DNA of 64,000 bases from NCBI GenBank assembly GCA_900088475.1, contig FLMG01003337.1, forward strand, positions 1-64,000, read 5' to 3'. The stretch is from Hyphochytrium catenoides. Lineage: Eukaryota; Sar; Hyphochytriomycetes; Hyphochytriales; Hyphochytriaceae. Each line of letters starts with the position of its first letter. Positions within the stretch are counted from its first letter, which is position 1. Positions 1 to 11,971 of the stretch are shown piece after piece. A program made the translations under genes and the position numbers. Under the pieces are notes generated by a model. That model was given only the letters and a program-made list of their open reading frames with translations. It was not told where the DNA came from and ran no database searches.

Positions 1-50
1 AAGGAGGAGGGGGAGGTGAACCACCAGCAGCCATGTCGTCACCAACTACT

Positions 51-180
51 TAATAAGAAGTAAAAGAAGAAGTAAAAGATGAAGCTAAGAAGAAGTAAGA
101 AGAAGTAAAAGGATGAAGCTAAGAAGGAGTAAAAGAAGAAGAAGAAGACAGAGGGGAAATTTGAAAACGGAGATGAAGAA
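51..180. repeat. purine-rich imperfect microsatellite
   Basis: The stretch is almost pure A/G with recurring AAGAAG, AAGTAAAAG and GATGAAGCTAAG units. It lies just beyond the stop codon of the minus-strand LINE remnant that follows. On that strand it reads as a pyrimidine-rich TTC-type repeat directly 3' of the LINE reading frame. Some LINE families end in short tandem repeats instead of poly(A), so this may be the element's 3' tail. That link is inference from position only. Confidence 0.5.
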
Positions 181-203
181 GAGAATAGAAGAGGAGAGGA
201 GAG

Positions 204-758
204 CTACAGAGCCCTGGACTCTACAACGCGTTCTCCTCTACCACCCTCGCCATCAATGTCGGAAAAGGAAGAAGATCCATAGTTGAACTCTTCCGCAGCA
301 ATAATGATAGGAGACGGAGGAGGAGAGGAAGAAAGGGGCGTGGAGCCGAGACCTTCATCGTCATCGCGCTCAATCAGGCAAGCTAGAGCGGGGTCCACCT
401 GCTGAACACAAATACGCTTCAGAATTTGAATCGCAGTCTCTTCATGGATGGTGAAAGTGATACTGGTACGGAGAGTCAGAACCTTTGCCAAGCGAGACCA
501 GTGAACAAGAGGACGGGCAGCCTCAAGAGCGGCACAATCACACTGATGAAGCTTGACTAGCTGATACACTGACTCCAGGACATGTGGCATAGCACCACCA
601 AAAGACTCCCAGACAAGCGGCACGAACCGTCGCCCCACAGCCTGGCAGAGACCCTCATGCTTTCTCATCACCTTCGCTTTCTCCTCATCAGACAAACGAC
701 CTTGATAACCGGCATTTATAAGAAAGTTATTATCAGGCGTTACCCAGTGCCATAATTG
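204..758 (-). mobile_element. C-terminal remnant of a non-LTR (LINE) reverse-transcriptase ORF
   Basis: The open frame begins right after an in-frame TGA and has no start codon suited to a whole gene. It opens with WHWVTPDNNF, followed by a YQGR stretch and then VGRRFVPLVWESFGG. This run resembles the region downstream of the polymerase domain in many protist LINE ORF2 proteins. The rest is an alpha-helical, acidic tail. No YxDD polymerase box, endonuclease or ORF1 is present upstream, so this is a 5'-truncated or decayed copy. The purine-rich repeat at its 3' end fits a LINE terminus. Family recognition is from memory of motif style and is moderate. Confidence 0.5.
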
Positions 759-1935
759 TCAACGTAATGATGTCTTCAGAGAGATTACATGAACCTCCGT
801 CCTCTGGGAAGTCCGCCCTCTGGTCAGTGAACCCCACTGGTCTTGCCACCACCATAAGCAAGATAGTCGTAAGTCGTAACAGATAGTGGCGTTGGTCATC
901 CTCCTATTTGCTGCAATTCAATTGATAATAGGGCCCTTTATTTATTTATGGTGCTTCAAACTCAGCTGAATGACGACATCTTCTTCATCAGGTCCCGCCA
1001 GAGATAAGGAAGAAGGAGGAGCAGCCAGACAGAAGATTGACAGAGCTCTGCTGCTTGCTGAGGCAAAACAAGTACTCCTCCTCCTAGTACTCATAATAGT
1101 AGATTCTACTCGAACGAGTTCGTCCATCCTCCCGGGCTGCTGGTTCTTTCTTCCTTTCTTCTCTGATGAATGGTGGTGGAAGAAGGCTTCTACAGTACTG
1201 TAGAACTAGTAGAACTACAAGTACAACTGTATAGTAGAAGAGAGAGAGAGAGAGAGTTGACGTGAACAGCATTGGGAGCTGGGAGCACATTGAAGATTGA
1301 AGAACTGTATCTCGAAGGAAAGGGTTCTGATCAGGAATAAGGGCGAAGTTGTCGTTGAATCGGTCTTCCCTTGGTCAATCCCAGAATTCGATCTGTCGAT
1401 CGGTTGGTTTGACATTGGTGCCATCAAAAGGTGTTTTGTGGGTGATCATGTGATCACCCCTTCACTCTTGCAGTTCTGTGCTTGAATGTGTCAAAGCAGA
1501 GGGGGCCAACAGATGGGTGACGCCTCGCGCCTTTGCAGTTGAAGAAGGCTCTTTCGGTAACCTCCTCTTCTACAGACTGCAACTTTCTAGGCAGGAAGCA
1601 GGCTAACGCCGTGCGGCAGTCTTAGCTCTGCAGGGCAGGAAGACGGAAGAACAAGGTCACGAACCTCGAGGAAAGCAGATAATGTGGGACCAGGAAGCTT
1701 GCACTGCGTAGCAAGATAAAGTTAGTGCTTGTTGGATAATGGGTCAGCGCAGGATGGCGCTCAGTAGTTGCCTTGGGAAATTCCTTATGCTGTCAAGAAG
1801 ACGGCACGCATGATCGAGGTTACCCACAGCCAAAAGATAGGACTACTTATAGGTGCAGAACTAATAAGCTGTCACCTCATCAGTAGCAGCCCGTATATCT
1901 CCCTTCTATTCCGGGACTTCTTGCGCTGGTTCAGA
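759..1935. other. gene-poor stretch upstream of the apyrase gene
   Basis: Only short overlapping ORFs without family motifs are seen. The stretch holds a (GA)n run near 1238-1257 and the palindrome CTACAGTACTGTAG near 1192. The apyrase frame stays open upstream of the chosen start, to an ATG near 1768, so the last part may be 5' UTR or extra coding sequence. Confidence 0.5.
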
Positions 1936-4286
1936 ATGACGCTGATGAGACGGGGACGTCTCGACCACTCGTCTAAGCAAAATGTTGGAAGAACTTCCGA
2001 CTTTCACTTACCATCGCCACTAGGTGGCACATCGAATTCGGATAAGTTCTTCTGCAGACGTCGATTGCTCTTGCCAACCTGCGCACTAGTCCTTGGCATC
2101 ATGATAGGGAATATGCTTTACAGCTTGGGCAGTGTTGATGTCCTGTTTCTCTTTAAAGTTCCGTCTAATGAGCAATATTCTCGACATCGGCATTGGGAGA
2201 GAATAGCTGAGCACAAGGTATCAAGCAGCGCAGTTCGAGAGTCCCTGGGGTTTTGTAGTTGTTGTTGTTTTCTTTATATTATCCCCGTGCTTTCTCCATC
2301 CCATTCCTCACCACTTGCGTAGCGCTCCGTGTTCGCTCTGTTCCAGCTCCACTATCTCCTCCTTCCCAAGCCTTTAGCGTTTGGTGGCTCAGTAGAGTAC
2401 TCACGGGCCGCTCTTGGCCTAGGAATACCCCTTTGGGCTTGTAACAGATTTGGATATGGCCTCCCGAGACTCTCATACGCTTCTTTGGAAGTCTTACCTC
2501 CAGCGCGGGGTCCTGGTGAGAAAGGAATCCGGTAACTTCACGGTCAGGTGAGACGGTCGCGGAGTCCTAGCAAAGCGCACAAAGGAGGAAGGTGTGAGGT
2601 GAGCTGGACTTATGCGGTTCCCCTCACTTTCAAGCAGGTGGGAGGCAAAGATACAGCTGCAATCTCACACGGCTACCAAGAACCGGTCTATGGAACTTTC
2701 GGAATTGGTGAGACGAAAAAATGAGCAATGGCTAGCTGTCACGCTAACCTCTTCCATAACTCAATGGAAATTCACAGGTCAAGTTTTACTGCCCGCGGTA
2801 TAGCAAGACTCGTCTCTACGCCATGTGTGACATCACGGGCTTAGTAATGAAGATTGATTTGGAGAACCATGTGGCCATACCTCGCTTGGCCTTGGCAGAC
2901 GGTGATATTGAATCCTACTTTCTCTTCTGGCGAGAACCGAACTAAGTATGTTTGGTGCTATTTTCGACTCAGGCGATGGTCAGAAGTCAAAACCGTTCAA
3001 GATAGAGTGGGCAACACAGAAGGTAAGCCAAAGATGAAGCTGCCTAGCCAGAAGACGCCTGTATGGATCCCCCCAACCCTTCCACTCCCTAATGCCCAAC
3101 TACTAAATCTATATGCCCATTTATCAGGATGACCTACTCTATGTCGGTTCCATTGGCAAAGAATGGGTCAACAGCGACGGGATGATCATTCATCATGACT
3201 CGAAGTGGGTCAAAACGGTAGACTGCGAAGGAAGAGTGAGAAACCATGATTGGACCAGGGTACGACAATTTAGTTGGTTTCGCAATCTGCGAGTCATAAT
3301 GAACAAAGTACCGGCTGTATCTCGCTCTGACAGACTCCGCGTTTTCATTCTTACCTACTGCGCGCTAATGGACATAGACAAACTCTCCTCATGTTCCGTC
3401 TGCTATCTTTCCCTTTATCGAAGCAGATATACGACAGGCTTCGAATAGCGACAAATTGCACAGCTCCATCCGGATACCTATGGCACGAGGTAGTGACCTT
3501 CAGTCAGCTGCTGTAGTAGCGGTGGGTAGACCTGCAAAACCTTCGTTATTCATACAATTCGCCCCATTTAGGCAATTGAATGGGACCCGTTCAAGCGAAG
3601 GTGGATTATACTTCCGCGTAAGGCTAGTTCATCCACTCCATACACACCGGAGGATGATGAGACAAAGGGGACCAACCTCCTCATTATCGCCGACGAGAGC
3701 TTTGAGGACATTAAGGTGTTGCCTTGACGCCATTCAAAATCTTGTCTGCTCAAGAGTCGTGCCTTGACTTCTGTTCCGTATAGGTTACGCGGTTGGGTCC
3801 TTTGGATAACACGTATGGCTTCACGTCCGTCAGAAGTAAGCCGCCTACCGTCAGCATTTGGATCCTAGGGTCACAAAGAAGTTGATTCTCTCGCGTTAAA
3901 GTGCGCATTAGTTCGTGATATAACGATGACGTTTTTGGTCCAGCTCACCGTACAAGTGGCTTCCACATCCTTTGGCGTGCAATAACTGGTTTCTATTCCG
4001 TCTCCCCCTTTTTACTAAACCTAAAACCCTTCTCTTGCTGCTTCATCCGTCTAAGGATTGCCTGGCAGCGATCGCCTTTTCGCGGTGCTGAAAGTGCTAG
4101 AGATAGGCAACGTCACTCGGACGGTAAGTTTTACCAGTCAGTAACCCAGAACTTCACTTCTAACGCTACATCCAGACGCTAGGAGTCTTCGATGTCGAAA
4201 GCCGTGAATTTTTGACGGAGGGCGAGGCTGATTCTCCTTTCCTATTTGTCTCCTCACATAAGTATGAAGGGATTTCTTTTTTATAG
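1936..4286 (+). CDS. apyrase / calcium-activated nucleotidase, CANT1 family (11 exons)
   Basis: Predicted to hydrolyse nucleoside di- and triphosphates (UDP, GDP, ADP) with Ca2+, probably in the secretory pathway. My exons are 1936-2217, 2423-2547, 2638-2707, 2778-2901, 2973-3022, 3128-3259, 3427-3489, 3572-3715, 3784-3835, 4056-4123 and 4176-4286. They join in frame to 406 residues, close to the family size. Family blocks read in order: LVTDLDMASR, NRSMELSEL, LYAMCDITGLV, KPFKIEWAT, LYVGSIGKEW, NTYGFTSVR, RLPGSDRLFAVLKV and YEGISFL at the end. Exon 1 carries a hydrophobic segment after RRR (about residues 50-75), so the protein is likely a type II membrane protein of the ER or Golgi, like human CANT1. 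In-frame ATGs at 1768 and 1810 are alternative starts; 1936 places the anchor normally. Confidence 0.9.
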
Positions 4287-4525
4287 TTACGACTGAGTGA
4301 GAAGGAAGAGATCGCTGAACAGCTTCCTCCGGCATATGATGGGCCAACTACCTCCCTTATTTGCCCGCGTTGGTATGTGTGGCTAAGATAATCATAGAGC
4401 GCCCTCCGATGTGTGCTACTTGACCTTTTTAAGTTGTATAAGCAGTGAAAAGGAGGGGGTTTCCCAGCACATCTGTGACAGGTATCCCTCCTTGTCCCCA
4501 CCATCTGCCAAAACTTCCACTATCG

Positions 4526-7500
4526 TCACTTCCTTCTTCTTGTGATGGTCACCTTGTGCTTATCTTGCTTATTTGAGTGCCAGTACTTCAAGGTCTGTTT
4601 TTGCTCGTCCCACTCGTAGGATCCATCCGATACCCTAATCGTCGCACCATCGGGGTACTGGTACTGAGGTATATAGACCTCGGTGGGCTCAGAAATTGAG
4701 TTATCCCCTATGAATTCAAAAGAAAACTTCCTTCCCTATTTTGCATGAAAGGAAGAGTGTAATTTTAGAGTTGCTCCACTGACGTTCACATAATTCACGC
4801 ATTCTCCGGACTCTACCAAGGTACTTGACGAAACCTCATAGAAGGTTCTAAAGCGGTTTTACCTCAGAAAGGGCTCTGAAGCGGATTCGAAGGGGTTCTC
4901 CTGCAATTTTTATAGGAAAGGGGCGGACTATCGCGGGAAGTGCCCTACCTCCCGAGTGTGCGTCATCTGGATCGGTCTAGAGTATGTGAAAGAAAAGTAA
5001 CCGTCTGAGCGTCAATGACTTAGAGATACTAAATAAACGAAGGACCCAGGTCCAAAGACAAGACAAGAGAACTCTCCATGGAAATAGAAGATAGGATGGA
5101 GTCAATAGCATCAACCCGCTCCAAAGTATTCACGGAAATAGCGATGAGGCCTTACGATTTGGTCCCGGCTGAAGATGCTGAGGTCTTCATCATTCCACAT
5201 ATCTCCTCTCTGGTTCGTATTGTCCGGTGTGTAGTTCCACCCTATACGAATTGAAAGTTCCATTAGCAGGTGCGATACAGCCCAAACAGTTTGCTTAAAG
5301 CTGGCGCCAAAAGAGAGCATTTACATGTGAAAGAGAGGAGACAGCGCTCAATCGCCCGCATTATAGTGTCGGCTGCCATAATATGAGAGGAAAAATCTCC
5401 TGTCTTGAAGGCTTGCTTGTCAGACATATCGAAAGCAATGCCAACCTCGCCGAGAAGCGTGGGAGCGCCTTTGGCCGAAATATCCTTAGCATCTTCCTGT
5501 CAGTCATGTAGGGCAAGGCAACGTTAGAAAGGGTGGAGCGAGAACTGCTCTCAAACAAGAGTCTCGGCAAGGCAACAACTAGGTGAGTGTTATTTAAGAG
5601 CTGTAAGGAAGCTGGAGTGATATGCATCGTCCAAGACCAAACAGTGCTTGGAACCAAGGAACTTCCTTCGGTAAACTCTAAGATCTCGTTTTGTTCAAAC
5701 CTTGAGGTGGTTCATCATCCCACTAAAAGCTAAGATTTGCGCTGCATGTCCAAAGACGGGAACCTCATTGAGGTAGTCCAGAGAAAGGTACGAGCGGAAA
5801 GACTTGGTCATCAGCTGCACACCATCATACCAGTGTGGAGCCCAAGCGAAGTTCTGTGACATAGAGGTTTGCACGGTGATATCTCAGTTGGCGCCACTAA
5901 TCTACCCTGGTACCCTTCCCTATTGCTAAAGAACAACACAGATTGAACCATCGCGTCATTACATATAGCACACCTGTACCCTACCTAGCTTTCTTCCACC
6001 TGCCACTGTCTGGGTACCTCCAATCGACCTACCTTAACATCTCTCATCAGCGCGCGATCGTGACGCAAAGGTTTCTCCATATCGACATGTGGTTCAGCAA
6101 AGACTATCGCGTTCGGCATAACCTCTCGTATGGCCTTAAGGAAAGAGAGCGTGTCCTAGAATTCAGTAGTTCTTTTCCTCTTCAGTTATCGTGGGAACAG
6201 GCCTACCTCGGCGTACTTCCTAAAAAACGGTGCCATATAGTCTGACAAAAGCAATTGAGTATAGTAAGTGTTCTTAGAGATTAGCTGTAATGGAGTGCAT
6301 TGAAGTGAGGATGGACGAGAGCAATAGAGCAAGACCTCAGGAACTTCAGCAAAGGATAGGACAGGGCTTGAATAGGAATACAGCCAGTGAAGCTGAAGAA
6401 ATTGGGGACTGTCGCTAGCCAGGTGCTACAAACGAGCCTAGTTAGCTAAAAAACTCAGGGCCACAAATATACAACTAACCGTTGACGAAACGTATCTTCT
6501 CCCCATTAGGACGTCTAGCGAAGTGATTGGGTCTGACTAGAACGGGTCGTCCACTCGTCTGATCGACATCCCAAACACCGTTCTCCCTCCAGACACATTG
6601 CTTCCCAGGAATAAAGAGTGACACCATTTGAGGGTTCAAAGTCTCCATTCCAATAAGAACAAAAGGAAGTGAAAAGCGCTCCACAGTCTGCGGGAAACCA
6701 GAAGCTACGGAGATAGCCTGGAAAGACGACATCGACCATCCTTACAGTGAAAGCAAACCGAAATGTCTAGGCGTAAGCGAATTACCAAATCAATGGAACA
6801 GACGCAACAGAAAATTTGACCATTCTGACCAAATCAGTGTTGTTTGCAGTATGCTTTCTCGTTCATGGATACTTACCTAGCCTTATCTCTGCCATATCAC
6901 TAAGATCCTGAATTCCCACAAATCCCGCTGAAGGTTCATTGAGGGTATCGAAACCTATGACATTCTTCTCGTCCTTGAGATGCTCTGCCACCTTCACCAT
7001 GGCTTTTATGTAGTGGTCCTGTAGAAATCCCTGGACAGGCTTGCCGTGAATCCTAGTTCTCGGTGCAAAGTCATCGCCAGCAAAAAAAAGGCTAAACATA
7101 GTTGCAGTGGCGTAGCGAAAATAGTTGGTCCCCCACACCATCTTCGGGAAGGGGTCTCCGAGCTGTCGAGAGGGGGGACAAACAGGGAAAGGCTTCTAGG
7201 TTAGCTAAGAGCCAGAACAAAATGTAGGAAGTTGCTCAACCGTGTTCTCAGATGGCAAGCTTTCTCCTCACCTCCTGATGAGTCACGGCTGCGCCAGATG
7301 CGTAAAGCTTCCTGATGTCCATGCCAAGCAGCTCTAACGTCCAAGCCGGAGCCCCATCCCCACCAGTCCATCTTGACCACACATCCTGATGGGGGTCCTA
7401 TATGTTGTTAGGGTAAGTTAAGAAGCGGACGGGGCAATATTGGTAGAAGTCAACAGAAAAAAAAAGCATATTCGGCGACCGGGGTGAAACTAGATCTTGC

Positions 7501-8631
7501 GCCAGAATAACACAATGGTGATGTTGCATTCCTACAATGAAGCAAATGATGCCGTATTCGCCAGCCTTCCTAACGATCTTCCTGAGGTATTCCAGATACT
7601 CCACATCGTACAGTCCTGGTCCGGCGTGCTCTACCGCCTCCCAGGTTACAATCAGTCTCAAAACCGTCAGACCCCACCTGCCAGGCAGTGTTAAGCAACA
7701 GCTCTTGATATCTGTTTGCGAAAGATCCAACCCGAAAGCTGACTACATCTTCCCCGCCCACTATTACTGCCCGCGATAGTCTAGTCCTAACCCTCTCTGA
7801 ACACTGAGCAATATATCGAAGAATAAGCTGGACGCTCGTCAGCCGTAGCCGTAACCTTAGGCAAACGCACATCTGCCTGGCTGAAGATCCTCTAATCCCT
7901 CCTTGCTCAAGGCTTCCCTTCATCTTTTCCTTCCATGGTACTATGGATGCGACATCTACCCCGATCTCCCGTTATCTCAGCCACAAGAAAAGTGACATCT
8001 TACAGGTAGGCACTCACATTCTAAGTCTGCTGAAATGCTCGTCGGCTTCTTCAAGTGGGAAAGGTCTACCGACGAAGGACACATTCTTAGTGTCGAAAAA
8101 GCCTTCTATCTTATATGTGGACCCATCTGGAGTCCGAGGAAGTTTGGACGTTCCTGCAAGGTTGACGCCTCGAAGAAGTAGCGTGCGGCCAAACTGATCT
8201 TTGAACCATGGGCCGTCGGCTCGTACTTGCAGGCCAGCAAGATTAGGCGCAGAAGGTAGCTGGCTCCACTCAGAGGGTATCTTCAAGGCCTGGTAGCCAG
8301 AGACATCGATGATTGGCGGGCTCAGAAGTATCTGCAAGTCAAAACAAAGCTCAGATCTCATACTAGTGTCGAGTAGCTCTGTTTGATTTCCTGGCAGACG
8401 CGCAATGCTTACCTTTACATATAACGCAAAGCTTAAGCACACCAATGAGGCGGAGCGAGTACTCCATCTAAAGCGTGTTCCCATACCCTTCTTTCGAAAA
8501 GCCAATTCGCCAAAAGCCAAGGTAGCGACAGATATGCCAACAGCGTTCGCAGCGAGGACATCTTCAAGAGAATAGTCCTTCAGGATAGCCGCCATGGGCG
8601 TAAAAATCGCGGTAAGTAGCCTGGCTCTCAT
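4526..8631 (-). CDS. glycoside hydrolase family 5, glucosylceramidase / steryl-glucosidase type (13 exons)
   Basis: Likely a beta-glucosidase acting on glycolipids (glucosylceramide or sterylglucoside), similar to the fungal EGCrP group of GH5. Exons in transcript order are 8631-8413, 8331-8018, 7677-7536, 7397-7272, 7162-6877, 6740-6480, 6241-6207, 6134-6033, 5853-5701, 5496-5325, 5241-5156, 4976-4863 and 4735-4526. They keep frame to 739 residues. Seen in order: LLLRGVNLAGTSKLP, NVSFVGRPFPLEEA, a GLTVLRLIVTWEAVEHAGPG strand, DPHQDVWSRWTGGDGAPAW, FDTLNEPS (acid/base Glu), NFAWAPHWYDG, LLGEVGIAFDM (nucleophile Glu in GE), WWNYTPDNTNQRGD, and the beta-rich C-terminal domain with DGATIRVSDGSYEWD. 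The N-terminus has hydrophobic segments before the catalytic domain and may anchor it in a membrane. Substrate choice is not settled. Confidence 0.9.
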
Positions 8632-9590
8632 TCTTTAGCACTTGACGAGCTAAATCCCCTTAGACCAGAATCAATCGCCCAGCCCTTGGCTGAGGGTGGC
8701 AAAATTCGAACTATGATGGTTCTTTCCCGGCGGGACGTGAAGGAGGAGCAACAGTGCTAATAATAGGAAAGCTAGTTGTATAGAGTGATCGATGCGGGGG
8801 AGGCCCACGACTGGAGGAATGGAGATGCAAGCGGTTTAAAGTTCCTTCTTTCCTTTGCTTCAGCTTCCCTGCTACAGCAGAGATAGTTCTATGGCGGCCT
8901 GCCTTGTCCTGAATACCGCTTCTAATAAGTCTAGCGAAAATGCTGCTTCAGGTAGTTGGAACCAAAAGTCAACTCCATAGACAGGCGTTCAGCTACTTCG
9001 TGCTCTGCCTGTTCCTAACCATGCCCTTGAAATGCCTTTGTGCAACTTTGAGAAAGCAGGAACATGGTCAAGAAGCAGTTCTGAGCATGCAAATGATCTC
9101 ATTTGACCTCTTCGAAAAAGCGAAGAGCTCAGAGGTGAGATCTATCATTCCAAGGCCCAAGAACGCACTGTGATTGTTGGAATTACATACGCTTATTTTA
9201 GAACTAGGGCATTTTGTACTTGTACATACGGCAAGTACTTGTATAAGTTTCAACCTCTCTCAAAGCTCATGAATAATGAGAAAAGCTGACAAAGAAGGGA
9301 GGTTTGTCTTCTGCAGTACGAAAGCCGTCTGAAGTACGCCGGTATGACCTGCTGGATGCAGACGAGTTTTCCTGAAGGTTCTGGTTTGCCATCATGCTCC
9401 CGTTGGTCCTAGCTATACGAAGCCCATAAAAGGAAGAGCAGATCCATCTGAAGTCGAAGGTGTTGTTTATAGGGACCGAAGAAACTTAACACCGGAATTA
9501 GGACATTGTCACTTTTCTTAGTAGTGTCGGAGCAAACTTGCTTGTAGGTGTCGGTGCAACTTCACTCCTGGTTGCCTCTATTTTATACTA
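8632..9590. promoter_or_regulatory. divergent intergenic region between the GH5 and glutamate kinase genes
   Basis: Both flanking genes start here and run outward, so the stretch must hold two promoters. No coding exon is supported. About 30-70 nt upstream of the kinase ATG there is a direct repeat, GTGTCGGAGCAAACTT at 9524-9539 and GTGTCGGTGCAACTT at 9549-9563. It could be a regulatory site; that is inference. Near 9216-9243 lies a TAC/GTA-rich inverted motif that recurs elsewhere in the window. Confidence 0.4.
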
Positions 9591-11065
9591 ATGGCTACTA
9601 GGAGAGGAAATGACTATCATTGGCAGAACAGATTTCCCCACAGCACTGCCCCGGCGCCGCGACCTCTTCTGAGGGGAGCACGATCCATCCTGGTCAAGAT
9701 AGGAACAGAAGTCATCACCGATCCTGAAGGACAAATTTCGATGGGCAGGATTGGAAATATTGTTGAACAAATTAGCAAGCTGAAACTTCTGGGCCTCAAC
9801 TTTATCATGGTGACAAGTGGCGCTGTAGGCATTGGAAAAGTCCAGCTTAGGAAACAGCATATGCTGTGCGGCACTTTGCAGGTACTTCGCGGAATGTGGT
9901 CAGCTATATGACTTTGAGTCATTAGAGATCTTACAAGCATCGGCAGGAGCATATGTCAAAGCGGAGTAAGAACTACGGCGAATGGGATCTTCGAGCTTGT
10001 GCAGCAGCAGGTAAGGTCGTCATGTGGATAACATTGGGACTACATCTAAGCCAAAGACAAGGTCAAAGCGGGATGCAACGGTTTTACGAGACACTTTTCC
10101 AGCAGTATGACGTCGCCTGCGCGCAGATCCTAGTGACAGACAACGACTTCCGAGTTCCAGAGGTCGGCCCTTCGATACTCTGTACTATTTTCCCCATAGA
10201 TCAAGAATAAGCGCTTCTCCGTGTCCTGCGTATTGCAACTTCTCCTTTCCGAGTAAAAGTAAAGCCCGAAGGTAGCGAAGGCTCATCCACCTCACCCCAA
10301 GAACTGTGTCTTGCCATGTAGAGCCGGGATAACCTGAAGCGAACCCTCTTTCAACTGCTGGACCTCCAAATAGTCCCAATTATAAACGAGAATGATGTGA
10401 TATCGACAAGGATGACTCCTCTAGTTGATGACAAAGTATTTGCAGCAAAGCTAACTGTGAAGCAGTGGTCCACAATGAGCTAATACATTGTCACGAACAG
10501 GGTCGAGTGCTATGGGACAATGACTCATTGGCGGCTCTTGTCGCCAGCGAAATGGGAGTTGACGCTATCATCAACTTGACTGACGTAGACGGCTTTCTGT
10601 CAGTGTGCGATGACGGCCAACGATTTGCGGTTGAACGGACATGGGGCCCGCATTCGAAGCTTGTGGTAAATGATCAAAGTAGAGTTGGACCGGAAGGGCA
10701 GCTGGACAAGTTTCAGGCAGTGGTACAAGCAGTCCAAAGCGGCACGGTAAAGGTAACCTGTAGAGACCAACCTGACTCCGTCACGTCCGCTTCCATTATG
10801 CCTAAACACGCAATTGTCCCTTGCTTTCTGACGCACACCTCTAAGTCTCTCTGATGAATTCTTGCAACAAGGAATTAATGAGTTTGGTTTACCTCCACTA
10901 CAGGCCGCGGTGGTGGTGAATGCCAACGAGTCGTATGGCATTTTAGACCGAGTACTGGCAGGAGAAGAAGTCGGAACATACGTAATACGCCGGCCTGGCG
11001 AGGAGCTTAGCTTGGTTGTGGCCACCAATGTGGAGCACAGGGCTTTATTGGCCTCAAACTTGTAA
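9591..11065 (+). CDS. glutamate 5-kinase, stand-alone (6 exons)
   Basis: Catalyses ATP-dependent phosphorylation of L-glutamate, the first step of proline synthesis. Exons 9591-9881, 9971-10010, 10062-10162, 10322-10435, 10501-10752 and 10904-11065 give 319 residues in frame. Seen in order: ILVKIGTEVIT (amino-acid kinase N-terminus), FIMVTSGAVGIGK, GQSGMQRFYETLFQQYDV, ILVTDNDF, IVPIINENDVIS, WDNDSLAALVASEMGVD, NLTDVDG, SRVGPEGQLDKFQAVVQAV and EEVGTYV. The usual GG(M)xTK loop of the family reads PEGQLDK here, a deviation near the nucleotide-binding region. The protein stops after the kinase domain, so it is not the fused P5C synthase of plants and animals. There is no PUA domain either, as the end comes soon after the EEVGT block. 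Confidence 0.9.
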
Positions 11066-11294
11066 CACGTCGTAACAGCTCTTTCATTATGGCTCGCCTT
11101 GGTCAGGGTAGCATATGCTAGGGAACTATGCACAGAGGAACAGTGGGGGCCAGGGCAAAGGTAGAATTGTCCGGGTGATAGCAGTCGGAAAAGCCAAGTG
11201 AAACCCGTCCATGGCTCCTCCTTTGACGAGAACATGAGGCTTGGGTGCTCCTATCGGCCCATTCTTCGCGATTGTGCTGTTTTCAGGCAATTAC

Positions 11295-11971
11295 TTAGTG
11301 ACAGGCAAAGACAGAGCCATGAATTGGAACGGAGAAGCCAAAGACGTGGTTGTCTAAGCAAAAGCAAGACCAAAAGATAGCTCATATCACCTTTTCTGAC
11401 AATAGCAGCAGCCTGCCCACGTGGAGCGAGATCTCCAGCTCCGACCGTGAGAGCACCCTTCTGCTTCTTCCACAAGAGAACCCTCCGAAACATAGGGGCC
11501 TTCTTCAGCGTAAAGAAAGAGTTAAGGATAGGGCTCGATGGCATATTTAGAGAGGGAAAGTAAGCGCGAGGCATCTTGCCAATCGTGTCAGAGTCGAAGT
11601 GCTACACAAGACAAAGTCGGTTTGAGGATGAGAAGGATATATGTCAGGAAGCACAATCATCAGGATCTGGCCTCCCCTGATATAAATCTGTTCTACTTGC
11701 GATTGTCTTCCGAATGAATCTGTCCTTATGGCGTCGCGTAGAGTACAGTTCATGTTGTCCTCGCTCTCGTCTAGGGTACCTCTGTATACATCCCCTAACG
11801 GTCCATGTTCAGTAACAGTGCCTCCAACAATAGAAGACGAGGCCATAATGCATAATGCGGTGAAATGGCCTCATACTCACCTGACTTGAGCTCTATCGTC
11901 ACCAATGTTCCTTCTGCATCATGGAGCAAGATAGTAGGGATCCCGATCCCTCGCTTTCCGGTGACTGACAT
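11295..11971 (-). CDS. SNRPD3: small nuclear ribonucleoprotein SmD3 (4 exons, one U12-type intron)
   Basis: Core Sm-ring protein of spliceosomal snRNPs. Exons are 11971-11881, 11794-11641, 11509-11391 and, less surely, 11353-11295; together 140 residues. Sm1 reads IPTILLHDAEGTLVTIELKSGDVYRGTL followed by DESEDNMNC (split here: first part before, second part after the first intron). Sm2 reads QVEQIYIRGGQI then MIVLPDMLKKAPMFRR. The join VLPD-MLKKAPM is created only by removing an AT-AC intron. SmD3 normally ends in an RG-rich tail; my last exon lacks it and needs a 37-nt intron, so the C-terminus is uncertain. The gene is convergent with the glutamate kinase gene. Confidence 0.9.
11510..11640 (-). 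other. U12-type AT-AC intron in the SmD3 gene
   Basis: The intron begins ATATCCTTCT, starting at 11640 and matching the minor-spliceosome donor consensus ATATCCTT. It contains TCCTTAAC at 11528-11521, the U12 branch-site consensus. The intron ends TTTAC at 11510, about 11 nt from the branch A. Splicing AT to AC rebuilds the Asp-Met-Leu-Lys-Lys codons (AT|G split codon) expected in SmD3. No GT-AG alternative restores this frame. Length is 131 nt. Confidence 0.9.
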
